DNA of 64,000 nt. Origin: Phallus indusiatus. Its lineage: Eukaryota; Basidiomycota; Agaricomycetes; Phallales; Phallaceae. The DNA lies in contig JAQFWX010000110.1 of NCBI GenBank assembly GCA_027605045.1, forward strand, positions 48,043 through 112,042. Reading direction: 5' to 3'. Position 1 is the stretch's first letter. Each line of letters begins with the position of its first letter. The notes under the pieces were generated by a model. That model saw nothing but the letters and a program-made list of their open reading frames with translations. It did not search any database and was not told the origin of the DNA. The position numbers and the translations under genes are program-made. This document shows positions 33,911 to 44,887 of the stretch, piece by piece.

Positions 33911-34604
33911 GGAAACAAAGAATCTTTGTATTAGAGTGTGAGAAGGACAAGTACTGCACAAAGCTGAGACTGGGTGCCTATTTGTCAGAAAAAAAATCCT
34001 GTGCTGACAAGGTTTTTGAGAACCCTGTAATTCTGGCCATTATGTTATCAAGTGACTTGCATCCTTGAATTTAATGGAAATTGAGCACTTACCAAGGAAA
34101 TGGCTGTACTCATATGCAACTTTGATCTTTGGTCAATATTGTCCCTATTAGGAGACACTGCATAGATAAGCCCGGAGTGATGGGAATACTCTTTATACAG
34201 AGTATTCACCATCTGTCTCCAGTGTGGTTGAGGTTAATACAGCATCATCTCTATACTGATTTTAATAAAAGCCACTCATTTTTGACATGCAATCCATTTT
34301 GAACTATGTTGGGAATAGTAGTTGAGGACAGATTCCACATCTTAGGCACTGAAGTATTCAGATCATCAATCATAGCCTTTGACTGGTGTAATACTAGCTC
34401 TTGGAAACAACACTGTAGAGCAACTGTATTCACTTCTGTCTGATTTTGTGTGCCTTTACCCATCAAAGAAATGGTTGGAAGCAGACATCATGCTTTGAAC
34501 ATGTTGGATATGCCAAATTCAACACTAACTCCTCCTAATTTAATCTGATCTGATAAGTCAGTAGTTTTTATCATCTTACTATGTCTGTCTTTTAATCATC
34601 AGGT
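33911..34604. other. No gene recognised; partial LTR6 at about 34135-34266
   Basis: 34135-34266 matches the right half of LTR6 (GAGTATTCACCATCTGTCTCCAG onward). The rest has no supportable content. Confidence 0.5.
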
Positions 34605-34974
34605 GTGTTGCATGGGATGTTGCTGCTGGTGGTTTGCTCAAAGTTGCCAGCCAGCAGTATGTGCTGGAACCTTTGTGCAATGCAACCTGCTTTGACAGGG
34701 CTCCATTATGACACAGGTTGCTTTGCAACTTGGGTTCAATGTCTAAAGAGTACCAAGCTTTGGTTTATACTGGACAGCCTACTGCCACCCAAAGGACTGG
34801 CTGAGTTTGACACTAAGAAAGGAAGAAGGTTCATTACTGTAGGTTATCTTCCTCTTGATATTCAATTTACAACCACTTCTTTACCTAGTGTAATGCTGCT
34901 GGGAACACCTCATGCAGTTCTCAATATTACTGAGCATCTGCAATGACAAAGTCCTTCCAAGTTGGGCTATGAGA

Positions 34975-35250
34975 TAAGGGTCTCAATGGGTTTCGGGTAT
35001 GACGGGTAATACCTGCGGGTATGGGTATTTTCGTGTAAAAAACTAAACCATACCTGCCCCGGATTTTGCAATTTTTGATTTTTGAGAAACGGGTTTGACC
35101 TGATACCTGTGGGTTCCCACAAACCCATGGGTAAACCCGTGAAAAACCTGTACCTGTACCCATGGGTTTTGGAAAAAATGAAATTCACAGGTTCAGGTAC
35201 CTGCAGGCACAGGTACCCATACCCACAGGTAAAACCCGTTGAGAACCTTA
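34975..35250. mobile_element. hAT MITE H4
   Basis: 276 bp, termini TAAGGGTCTCAATGGGTTT and complement, 8-bp TSD CTATGAGA (34967-34974 and 35251-35258). Many CCCAYGGGTA motifs. Confidence 0.92.
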
Positions 35251-35349
35251 CTATGAGAACATGTCTTAGGACACCAAGACATGAACACTTCACACATTCC
35301 ATTGGATCTGGAATCTTGTTGACTAGTTCATTGATGAGTATGTTGTTAT

Positions 35350-35538
35350 TATTAAAATTGGTATAGAGATGATGTTATATTAACCTCAACAACACTGGAG
35401 ACAGATGGTCAATACACTGTATAAAGAGTATTTCCATCATTCCAGGCTTACCTATGCAGTGTCTGAGCGCCTATTAGGTACCCATAGCGCTGGTATAGTC
35501 TAATCTACTTAAAGAGATGTACAGATCATATTCTAACA
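35350..35538 (-). mobile_element. LTR6-like short element, internally shortened
   Basis: Minus-strand TGTTAGAATATGATCTG to CCAATTTTAATA, 189 bp. It lacks one of the two GAGTATTCACCATCTGTCTCCAG blocks. No TSD is visible. Confidence 0.75.
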
Positions 35539-35829
35539 AACCCCATCAATTCACTTAGTGAATGTTATTTTATATTATATTCAATTGCCCATTCTTTTTT
35601 ATTAGATTGTGGCAAATGGAATTGTAACAAGATTCCATTGCTCAAAGTCCACCTATGCTCATGACATGAATCCTCAGCAGAGATCAGAAAAAGATTGCCT
35701 GCAGTGCAATTGTTACTATTTCAACTGGCTGATGGACCACAGCATTTTGAAGTTTATCAATGACATTGAACACTCTATAAAGCCTAATCCTGGTGTGTCT
35801 CTTTCTTTATTTCTTTCTTTGTATTAGTT

Positions 35830-37516
35830 GTACACTGATCTTTATTTAAAGCACCTCCCATCTCTTGAAACAGAGGGTAAAAAGTAAACCCTTTCAAACT
35901 TTTCAACAACCCCAGCCTGTCTGTGAGGGAGAAAGGGATCTGTCTTTATCATAGGAAAGGAAATGCAAAGACATCAAATGTGTTGCCTACCCGTTTGATC
36001 TAAAGTCAGTTTGTGAATTATGTCAACCACAACCAAATCTCAAGACACCACTTGTGCATGCGTGATGGACAATATGCTCTATAATCTGGAGGACCTCAAT
36101 CTCTACCCCATCAACAATAATTTATTTGTTCTTCCTTTACATGTGCCAATTTCCCCGAGTACTTGATTATGCTGTTTGACAAGGTCATCTCAAAAGATGT
36201 CAACAATTGACTATGGGAAAAATGGTGTGAAATGCAGAAATCCTTACACTGCTTTGAACAGGATGGCAAGTCTCAAGACATGGAACCCCAGCCTTTATAT
36301 AGGGATGTGAGTCATTATCATGATCACAAATGTCATTTTGGACACATAAAGGTAACAAAAGAAGGCAAAGTGCACCTCTGGGAGATTCTCACCATTCTCA
36401 GAGACAACATTGGCACTGTTGAGACAATGATTTGAAACCTTTAAAATGCATATACAGTAAGTTAAATTTCTGTTTCAATATTATAATCTTATTAATTCAG
36501 CATCCAACATGAGCTGGCTAAGAAGGCAGGATTTATGGATGACATGTCCAACCCTTGGATTGACTTTGGTGATGTGTTTTATGCAATGGCCATCAAGGAC
36601 ATGGTTCACAGAAAATCCACCTTGATTGGATGGACCCAGGTATGTACAAATATTGGTCCAGACTGGGAAGGAACCACCTTTGTTTTCCACAACTGGGAAA
36701 ACCCTTCCCAACCCACCCTGGGCAAGTCATTGCATTTCAAGGTTAGTATCTGATCCACTGTGCTTCCCCCACAATTGAAACTGACTTGTCATCACCTGTT
36801 TTATGACTGATCCCTTATGGGACATTCAAATCTGCAGTTTATAATAGTGTTCCACAACCTTCCATAAGTGTCCCATCACTTTCCATAATGGTCATACTGT
36901 TCAAACACATGTGTCCTTGCAAACAACCATAACAGTCTCCAATCCCCAACCCATTCTCATCCCAACCTTGAACTATTTGAGTCTTTTGATTATGCCCTTT
37001 CCATCTCTTGAACATCACCTGATTAACCATTTCAATCCCAATCTTCAGCCATTTTTGTCACATCTGGGAAGTATAGCTGTCCCATCTATTAAACCATTCC
37101 TGTTGCAACTTTCATTTCCAGAACAACTTCTTTATCAATTTAGATGGTTGTTAGCTCAATAGGAAAGTATTCATCAGTACATTTATGGAAAATTATTTAG
37201 GAGTCGTTTAGCACATTATTCATGTAAATATCCACATCTCAAAATACATAGCCATTTTGTGACACCAAATGAGCTCCTTCTCCATTTTCCCTTGACAATA
37301 CAGATAGTGTTTATAAGAACTAGGAACACTTAAAATTTGTTCTTAGTTACCAATTGAGCTGCTAGGATGTTCATGAGTAATGTTGCACAACTGTGAAGGA
37401 ACATATAAAGCTAAGGTGAGGCTGGGGAACAAGGTGTGCATTTCACTAGTTAACTACTAGCATTTATTCTTACTGGCTATTTTTATATCTTTTTATCTTT
37501 TTTAAGACTATCTATC
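35830..37516. other. No gene recognised; coding-like scraps
   Basis: Scattered frames such as MDDMSNPWIDFGDVFYAMA (36535 onward) look coding, but no neighbouring exons could be joined and no family is recognised. Probably decayed gene or TE remains. Confidence 0.3.
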
Positions 37517-37760
37517 TGTTAGAATATGATCTGTACATCTCTCTAAGTAGATTAGATTATACCAGCGGTATGGGCGCCTATTAGGCGCCCAGACGCGGTA
37601 AAGGTAAGCCTGGAGTGATGGGAATACTCTTTATACAGAGTATTCACCATCTGTCTCCAGGTATGTTCATAATTCATGAAATAATATATACAGAGTATTC
37701 ACCATCTGTCTCCAGTGTTATTGAGGTTAATATAACATTGTCTCTATAACAATTCTAATA
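37517..37760 (+). mobile_element. LTR6 short element, complete
   Basis: 244 bp, TGTTAGAATATG to CAATTCTAATA, TSD CTATC (37512-37516 and 37761-37765). Internal tandem-like GAGTATTCACCATCTGTCTCCAG twice and the palindrome GGGCGCCTATTAGGCGCCC. TGTTAGAATA ends recall Copia LTRs (inference). Confidence 0.85.
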
Positions 37761-37765
37761 CTATC

Positions 37766-38393
37766 TTTCTGGCACACTGTGTTGTACTCCTTCCTGTTCA
37801 ACTGGCAAAATTCAACATCTGAGCTGCTGGTAAGTTATTTGCTTGACTAATTTTGCAATATGATTTACTTACCTCTATCAAGTCTTGAATGTGGGTAAGG
37901 TTGTGCATCTTATTTCACAAACATGCAATTAACAAAAATTTCAGGCCCAAAAGGTTAACTTTGCCTCACTTTTGGTTCATGGTTATCAGTAATGCTGTCT
38001 CTGAAGTACTGCCATCCAACCATGTTCCCATCTTTGTTGGTAGTCATTTCTGTTTTCCTCTGCTTCCACTGGGTATAGGGCTTGAAGGTGCAATTCCATG
38101 GTTGGCCAAGATAGCTCTCCTTTTTCCGGAACTTATGAAAGTGCGTAGGAATGGTTGTTGGTGAGAGTTGTGATGTTATGATAGGGAGTACTAGGATTGG
38201 TGAAATGAGCAGGAGAACTCCATGGATTATGGTTGACTCTTATCATAGCACTGGCCTTGCTGGCCAACCAGAAAGAGTCATCATGGTCAGAAACTTTGAA
38301 AATTGGATTCACTCAGTCTGATAAAAAAATGAAAAGAGGTTCTGCATCTACAGAGTCATTATCTTTGGATATATTGATAGTTTGGTTAGTCTT
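37766..38393. other. No gene recognised
   Basis: About 630 bp with only isolated short frames. It ends at the LTR3-c target site. Confidence 0.3.
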
Positions 38394-39581
38394 GCTATTG
38401 TCAGGGTATGCTACCGCCATCCTTATTTTTCCTTATTTATTATCATTGGTACTATTTTATTTCTATTCTATTTATCATTTCCATATTTTACTTCCACCTT
38501 CTGTTTATTCATTCTGTCTCTATTTCCATTTCTCTGTTCACGCTGTAATGATCCGAAGTGAATAGCTAAATGTATCGGCTATAAATGATCGAACTACTAC
38601 GAAGATATTTGTTTATTGAGGTTGGTAGTCTACCGTGGAGCGGGTCCTGGTGCTGATTTCAGATAGTGAATGAATGGGTGAAAATAGGGAAAGAGGAAGT
38701 GAGCATGTATGCGCTGATATTGAATGAACACAAACAAACACAAACACCAACTGCAACGATAAGAAGGATCATATACAAGTGTGCAAGTGAGATAGTGAAC
38801 TGAAGTCGACAATGAGCTTGAAATGAGGACCTGCAATCAATGATGACTGTTATCCTTAAGCATGTTAGTGATGCAATAAACTGAAAATAAAATCGCTAGT
38901 TTATACTCCGAGACCTCACTCAGAGTTAATCTAAAGGTAAAGATGTGAGTGTAGAAATAGACGAGAGACAGAACACTAGACTTTGACTTGACTTAAACTG
39001 AGCTTGACTTGACTTGAACTTAACTGTGAGACAACCCATTCAGTAGATTGCTGCTGTTACAAGTATTTACATGCAGTATTTATACCTTTCAGAGTACATA
39101 GCATTGGTGAGACAATCACTCATCGTTCACCGAGATAACAAACAGGAAGAAACAAAGAACAAAAGAAATATGGAAGATAGGGGGATCGCGAGAGAATGAA
39201 GGGGATACAATTACAACAAAAGGAATCACAAACATAGATAGGAGAAATTGATGAAACCAAAACAGGAGAACAAAAGAAAACAGAAGGAGATCAATTAGGG
39301 AGAACAAAACCGGTTTGAGACACAGCCCTTGCCTGACTCAATACCTGGTACTTCCCGCTGCCTCTATCCTGTACCATACCATTCCATCTTATTCTTCTGA
39401 CTGATCTGGCCCTGGCTGCTGGGATCGGCTTCTCCGTGGCAGTGGAAGAATGATGATGGGACTAAGAATCGATGGTCGCCTCAGATCTTTGAATAGATTG
39501 CTTTCCACTTCTTGATAAGTGGGTAAGGGGTGCGTGAGCTTCAGAAAAATCTGAGGGAGGTGGCATGGCGAAAAAGGGGCA

Positions 39582-39974
39582 TCAACAAATAAGAACTGTA
39601 TGTAACCATAGAACCAATGACGAAAAACTAATCTCCATATGACTATTCTCCCGTTGAGCAGTTAGGAACCCGACAAACTCATACAACTCGTGCATGACAT
39701 TGATGTTGGTTCGTTCGTATAGAGTTAAGGCTCGTGGGTATCCTAGTTCTAAATCGTCATATGGAACAGTTACTTCCATCGCAGGGGGTGGTGTTGTGGG
39801 GAGTATGGTATTAGGATCAATGTTGATTTCGGGAACAAGTGTATTGTAGACATGGATAATGGTGAGAAAGCCTGGATTTGGACCGGTTCGAAGAGAAGAA
39901 TGGAATATAAAGGGGAAGAAGGGAAGTTGTAAATAAGGAGTAGGATTTTGTGAGTTTTCGTTATTGTACAACAT
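39582..39974 (-). CDS. ORFb of element X copy C, unknown function
   Basis: 130 codons, sequence identical to ORFb of X-B although the two copies lie 16 kb apart in opposite orientation. It overlaps the end of ORFa. The old X-A copy has a diverged relative (25473-25901) that keeps acidic/Pro-rich and hydrophobic blocks in the same order. Confidence 0.5.
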   Translation of the reverse strand: MLYNNENSQNPTPYLQLPFFPFIFHSSLRTGPNPGFLTIIHVYNTLVPEINIDPNTILPTTPPPAMEVTVPYDDLELGYPRALTLYERTNINVMHELYEFVGFLTAQRENSHMEISFSSLVLWLHTVLIC

Positions 39975-40735
39975 ATTGGGATGACAAGATGAAGAGAAGC
40001 GCTAAGGGGACTGTCCAAGAAAGAAGAAGAAAAGTAAGTGGATCTGATTGTTTTTGCCTCGTATGCTATCTTTATTATTCTAGGTTCGTCCAAAAATGTT
40101 GGAACAAACTCGTTGGATCTTTTGGAAGGATTGCTTGGTAGGGGAAGAGGAGCTGGGAAGGGAAGGGAGGATTGTATCGGAGAAGTTTGAGGTGAAAGTG
40201 GAGAGAATCGTAATGGTGGGGTATCTTCTGGGATTAAATTCGCAGGTCTGTAAGGGCTGAGTCTTTGAGTATTCATGCCCTTAATGATTACCCATTGACT
40301 TGGCACATCCAGTACTAAAAACGTGAATTCAAATCCATCTTGAGTCGCTAACCATATTTGATACAAGTCTCGTATAGCTGATTCTGGTGTCGAATACACG
40401 TTAAGAACTGTAAACCAGTCTAGTTTCTCCTCGATATAGACTTTCTCTCCGAACATGATCCCAGGGTGAACCAGATCTGAGCTTCTACACTGACGAATAA
40501 TAAGAGGTGAAGGCTTCTTCAGCAAGTACGTTTCCGAGTCGATGTCGAGACTTGCATACTGGGAACTATAAGTATACAAAGTCGTATTGAGATCCAGATC
40601 GTATGTTCTGGGACTAGAAGGTGAAAAGCGAAACGAAGGTATAGAATCATTATCAGATGGGACTGGTGATCCAGTGGGGGAATTTGGGATTGGTAAGGAT
40701 ATTGATGAAGAGTAATGGAATGTGAATGTAGTCAT
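39770..40735 (-). CDS. ORFa of element X copy C, unknown function
   Basis: 321 residues from ATG 40735 (MTTFTFHYSSSISLPIPNSP). The N-terminus is Ser/Pro-rich. A conserved core (about residues 80-150) contains QCRSSDLVHPG, KVYIEEKLDWFTVLNVYS, TPESAIRDLYQIWLATQ and VLDVPSQWVII. The Pro/Ser-rich tail ends in a hydrophobic region. The core is kept in X-A as CRSSDIVHP, YSTPESALQDSYRVW and VLDVPSQWILI, with mainly conservative changes. I recognise no known domain; it is not gag, protease, RT or integrase by any motif I can see. It lies in the part of X that precedes the TATA box, which in an LTR would be U3. Confidence 0.55.
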   Translation of the reverse strand: MTTFTFHYSSSISLPIPNSPTGSPVPSDNDSIPSFRFSPSSPRTYDLDLNTTLYTYSSQYASLDIDSETYLLKKPSPLIIRQCRSSDLVHPGIMFGEKVYIEEKLDWFTVLNVYSTPESAIRDLYQIWLATQDGFEFTFLVLDVPSQWVIIKGMNTQRLSPYRPANLIPEDTPPLRFSPLSPQTSPIQSSLPFPAPLPLPSNPSKRSNEFVPTFLDEPRIIKIAYEAKTIRSTYFSSSFLDSPLSASLHLVIPICCTITKTHKILLLIYNFPSSPLYSILLFEPVQIQAFSPLSMSTIHLFPKSTLILIPYSPQHHPLRWK

Positions 40736-41102
40736 TTTATGGTTTTTGAAGTTTGAGGCTGTAGTGTTGTCGGTATGGGATTTCTGGATGGTTAGAACTC
40801 TGCTTTGAACAAAAGAAGAACTTTCCCTAATTAGGAAGATTTTGGTGCATGACAACGTGCTCATACCCAGCATGATGCCCATGACATCATGTTGCTTAGG
40901 TTTGGTTTGGGTGTCTGGCACTTAGTTGTGTCAGGGCCACACACCACATCGTCATTTATGTCTATAGTAGCTGTACCTAGAGTGAGGGTCCCTAAGCTTG
41001 TTCTCTTAGGATCCACTCCCTCTAGGTGAGTAGTTAGTATTTTCCCAATATATATCTTAGGATCCCCTCCCTCTAGTTGAGCTGAGTAGCCCTAACAGCT
41101 AT

Positions 41103-42648
41103 CAGAAATGACTATGATTGAGTCTAAGGCAGACAATGCTTGACCATGCTTGCTAACTTTTTGATCATAAGTTCAAAATACCATCATCAACACAAACAAA
41201 TTGGAAAATATATGGAATGCTTTTTCCCTTTCATGCATTTACAAAGTGTTTGAAAAAGATAGGAAGATATGTCAGAGGTATCACTTACAACACTTAATCC
41301 CTTATGAGATTTCTCAGTCCTTTTCCTGACACCAAATCTTGATTACTTTCAGAGTCTTCAGACTGTTGTTCTCAAAGACTCCAAATCTTGATATTATTTG
41401 GACCAGTGGAAACAAAATAAACATGCTGCATTAATGTTATATTAATCTCAACAACACTGGAGACAGATGGTGAATACTCTTCCATCATAATTCATAATAT
41501 GATATATACAGAATATTCACCATCTGTCTCCAGTATTGTTGAGGCTAATATAACATCATCTTTATACCAATTTTAATAGGTATAACTAATCTACTTAGAG
41601 AGATGTACAGATCATATTCTAACACAATTTTCCCATCTAGTAGCTTTAGTCCCAGAAACTCAGAAAACTGGTTTTTTTCAGATCATCCATTTATAAAATT
41701 TTCTCATTTTCAGAAAATTGAAATGTATCTTATTGTCATTTTCTACTAATAAACTCCTAGTTTACAATCAGCCTTTGCAAAGAGTCAAAAAAACCTGGTC
41801 TTTCTGACCTTATTTTTGAGCAGCCAATGTGTGACTTGTCAGAGTACAAATGAGTCTGCAAACTGCTGTAATAATGTTCTAAAATAAAGAGTAAGAGGAA
41901 GACCAATTGATAAGTCTTCAGCAAAGGAGATAGAGAAGAGGACAATGTTGCTCACAGAAACAACTTATGAGGAGAGATGCCCCAGACATAGTATTACCCC
42001 GAGCCGGTAGAACACAGCCAGACAGCATATATGCACAAATACCATGTTCTGCATAGGAAATTACAAAAGATTAATTACTTAGACTTGGATTTTCCTTGAT
42101 CCCTTGCTTTTCTTCACATTTTCTCCTCTTTTCCTACCTTCTAATTGCAATTTTTATTCATCAACAACTCTTAAATTTCCATTTCTCAGACCAGGTACAC
42201 ACTTTCTACATGCTTTTCCCTCGTTTTCTTCACATTTAGATTACTGGTGTTCCACTTTTCATTCAGAAAATAAACCACAATTTTGTATATAAACCAGTCA
42301 CTTTCAGACACCCAATATCATCAGTTTCTTGGATTATATCGCAGCTTTTCCCTCAGTCTCACAATAAGCATTTAAAGTCACTTTATTTGACTTGACTATA
42401 CTACATTTCTATTCTACACTCTCTTTCCTCTCATATAAACTACTACTTGGTTTCCTTTTCCTTCCTATACGCTCCTGCGCACATGTATCATTTGGTGACC
42501 ACCACAGGGAACCATTTTGTTTTGTGTGTTGTAATCTTCGAAAACTCACCTTGTCTCACACTGCACCATCATGCTATCAGAACATTCATCCCTGCCATCT
42601 TCGACCTCGTCGAAATAACCGTTCTCTAGATCCCAATCTACTTCAACC
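41103..42648. other. No gene recognised; LTR6 remnant at about 41437-41634
   Basis: 41437-41634 is a chimeric LTR6 remnant with both inverted GAGTATTCACC-type blocks, ending TTCTAACA. The rest has no supportable content. Confidence 0.45.
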
Positions 42649-43141
42649 TATTAGAATTGATATAGAGATGATGTTATATTATATTCAACAACACTGGAGA
42701 CAGATGGTGAATACTCTGTATATATTATTTCATGAATTATGAACATACCTGGAGACAGATGGTGAATGCTCTGTTAGAATATGATCTGTACATCTCTCTA
42801 AGTAGATTAGATTATACCAGCGCTATGGGCGCTTAATAGGCGCCCAGACGCGGTATAGGTAAGCCTGGAGTGATGGGAATACTCTTTATACAGAGTATTC
42901 ACCATCTGTCTCCAGGTATGTTCATAATTCATGAAATAATATATACAGAGTATTCACCATCTGTCTCCAGTGTTGTTGAATATAATATAACATCGTCTCT
43001 ATACCAATTCTAATATACTCTGTATAAAGAGTATTCCCATCACTTCAGGCTTACCTATACCGCGTCTGGGCGCCTATTAAGCGCCCATAGCGCTGGTATA
43101 ATCTAATCTACTTAGAGAGATGTACAGATCATATTCTAACA
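42649..43141 (-). mobile_element. LTR6, outer copy split by another LTR6
   Basis: Minus-oriented LTR6 in two parts (42649-42771 and 43016-43141). It ends directly at the truncated gag region of the plus-strand Gypsy element. Confidence 0.8.
42772..43015 (+). mobile_element. LTR6, inner copy inserted in the outer one
   Basis: 244 bp in the opposite orientation to its host copy; flanks TGCTC and TACTC (TSD with one mismatch). Together they form a large imperfect palindrome. Confidence 0.83.
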
Positions 43142-43165
43142 GCAACTCGACCAGTCAGCTCAGGA

Positions 43166-43981
43166 ATGCAAGCCCAAAGCAGCAGCACTGTACTAAAGTG
43201 CTATGAATGTGGACAAACTGGCCACCTAAGACTGCAATGCCCTAGAAAGGGACAGGTATGTGCTAACATGATGCACATTGAGGAGGAAGAGGAAGAGGAT
43301 GTGGACGAACTACTTGACACAATTATCGAGGAAGAAACGAGAGGAAACATCCTAGAGGTAGAGGAATCCCCACAGTATGATGATGCTGAACAAGGTCAGG
43401 ATGCTGCGGGGAGGGGACCAGTGGAATGAGAATGAAGATGCAGTAGGTGCATACATGATGGTGATAACCGAAGATCACAGTTATGATGAGAGGAGATTAC
43501 TTGTTATCAAACAAAAGCTCCAAAGCGTGATAAAGAATCAATAAAACCCTTAGAGGGCTACTGGCTTGTGAATGGCCAACTAGCGCATTGTCTGATTGAT
43601 AGCAGATGTCAAGGTATGATAATGTCACCATCATTTTTGCTTATGACTGGAGCGAAGATGTTCAAACTGGATAAACCAGTATCACTGCAGCTCGCAGTGA
43701 AAGGAAGTAAATCCATAATACAGTACAGAACATATACCTGGATAGAATTTGGGGATATCAGTGTACTAGAATACTTTGATATAGTCAACATTGACTACTA
43801 TGATGTCATAATTGGTGTACCATTCCTGAAAAGGTATGACATCTGCCTGGACTTTGGCAACAGGATAATCACCTGGGATGGAGGAGTAATTACCCCCATG
43901 GAACGGTTCACCGAGATAACTGACACCATGGATGAGTCCACTGAATTAAGTGGAAGATTAGTGCATCAGCACACCCTGTAA
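43166..43981 (+). pseudogene. Gypsy gag CCHC knuckle and protease
   Basis: Zinc knuckle CYECGQTGHLRLQC, an acidic linker, then a frame change near 43429 into AVGAYMMVITEDHSYDERR, then the protease (HCLIDSRCQGMIMSP..IIGVPFL). The catalytic triad reads D-S-R here, whereas the minus-strand copy has D-S-G, so the protease is probably dead (G to A change). Ends near 43981. Confidence 0.8.
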
Positions 43982-44049
43982 CTACTACATCCAATGCAGT
44001 AGCAGCAAGATAGAAGATCTGATTACCGGAACTTAAGGATGAGAACCTA

Positions 44050-44884
44050 CACTGGAGACATTGTAGGGTTTAGCCAAAAAAGGGATCCTAACAAAATTAT
44101 GATTCGAGGCATAGGCTATTGACAATTTACCAAATTGTAAAATCATATTATAACTAATACTCAGCTCAAGGGATTCTGGCTTGTAAAACTGTCAGTATAC
44201 TGCTATAATTATCTTGATCAAATTATATAACAATTCTTTATCATATAAGCCTATAATTAATGTTATCCATTCAGTAAAATAATAAATAGAATGAAACTTA
44301 CATTATCATCATCTATATTGAAGAATGTTCTAAAAATGCTTATTATATTTATTGTGAAAATATATTTCTATTATAATTTAGATGCATGGAAAAACCTTAA
44401 TTTTAAGCATGAGATTACAATGTGTAATATCAGAGTTTTCCTGGGAAAACCTTAATAATACATGAATTTCTGGAAAATCTTGAGAAAACTCTAATGTCAC
44501 ATACTGTGACCTCAAGTTTTGATTACAATAAACTTAATATTTCTCACTCCTTCAAAATTATGATAAAAAATTGTATTGATAAGTAATTATATTAACTTCA
44601 TTATATAATTTTCAGCTATGGTTAATAATAATATATGTTTTACTTTGTATACTGTTTGATTGTATAGAAAAAGTTATTGATAGTATTATATAAGTAAGAA
44701 TTCTTACATAATTTAACTAAGATAAAAATAGCAACATACTGATCATTTTTCAAGTCAGAATCCCTTGATCTGAGTATTAGTTATAATATTATATTACAAC
44801 TTAGTGAATTGTCATATGCCTATACCTCGAACCATAATTTTCTTAGGATCCTTTTTTTGGCTAAACCCTACAATGTCTCCAGTG
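44050..44884. mobile_element. CACTG-type non-autonomous DNA element, copy 2
   Basis: 835 bp, CACTGGAGACATTGTAGGG to complement, 3-bp TSD CTA (44047-44049 and 44885-44887). It lies inverted relative to copy 1. Inserted between protease and RT. Confidence 0.9.
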
Positions 44885-44887
44885 CTA

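Larger units (their letters stand above)
34605..35800 (+). pseudogene. JmjC/cupin-like protein remnant
   Basis: The frame ALTGLHYDTGCFATWVQCL, then KLWFILD, YLPLDIQF and MLLGTPHAVLNI resembles the JmjC-like cupin proteins common in agaricomycetes (HxD metal site as HYD; distal His in GTPHAV). Iron/2-oxoglutarate-dependent activity is expected for the family, but not tested here. The upstream part (AWDVAAGGLLKVA) is in another frame. H4 (34975-35250) and an LTR6 copy interrupt it. A possible C-terminal exon follows (FHCSKSTYAHDMN.., about 35610-35790). Confidence 0.5.
38544..40854 (-). mobile_element. Element X, copy C (young)
   Basis: 2311 bp, reverse orientation of X-B and nearly identical to it. 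Flanks ACGC (38540-38543) and ACGT (40855-40858) are a 4-bp TSD with one mismatch. It holds intact ORFa and ORFb. Confidence 0.88.
38399..41097 (+). mobile_element. Solo LTR3, copy c, split by X-C
   Basis: LTR3 halves 38399-38543 and 40855-41097, TSD GCTAT (38394-38398 and 41098-41102). Confidence 0.93.

Noticed and set aside
36911..37162. 83-codon ORF
   Set aside because: Low-complexity Pro/Leu frame without homology features.
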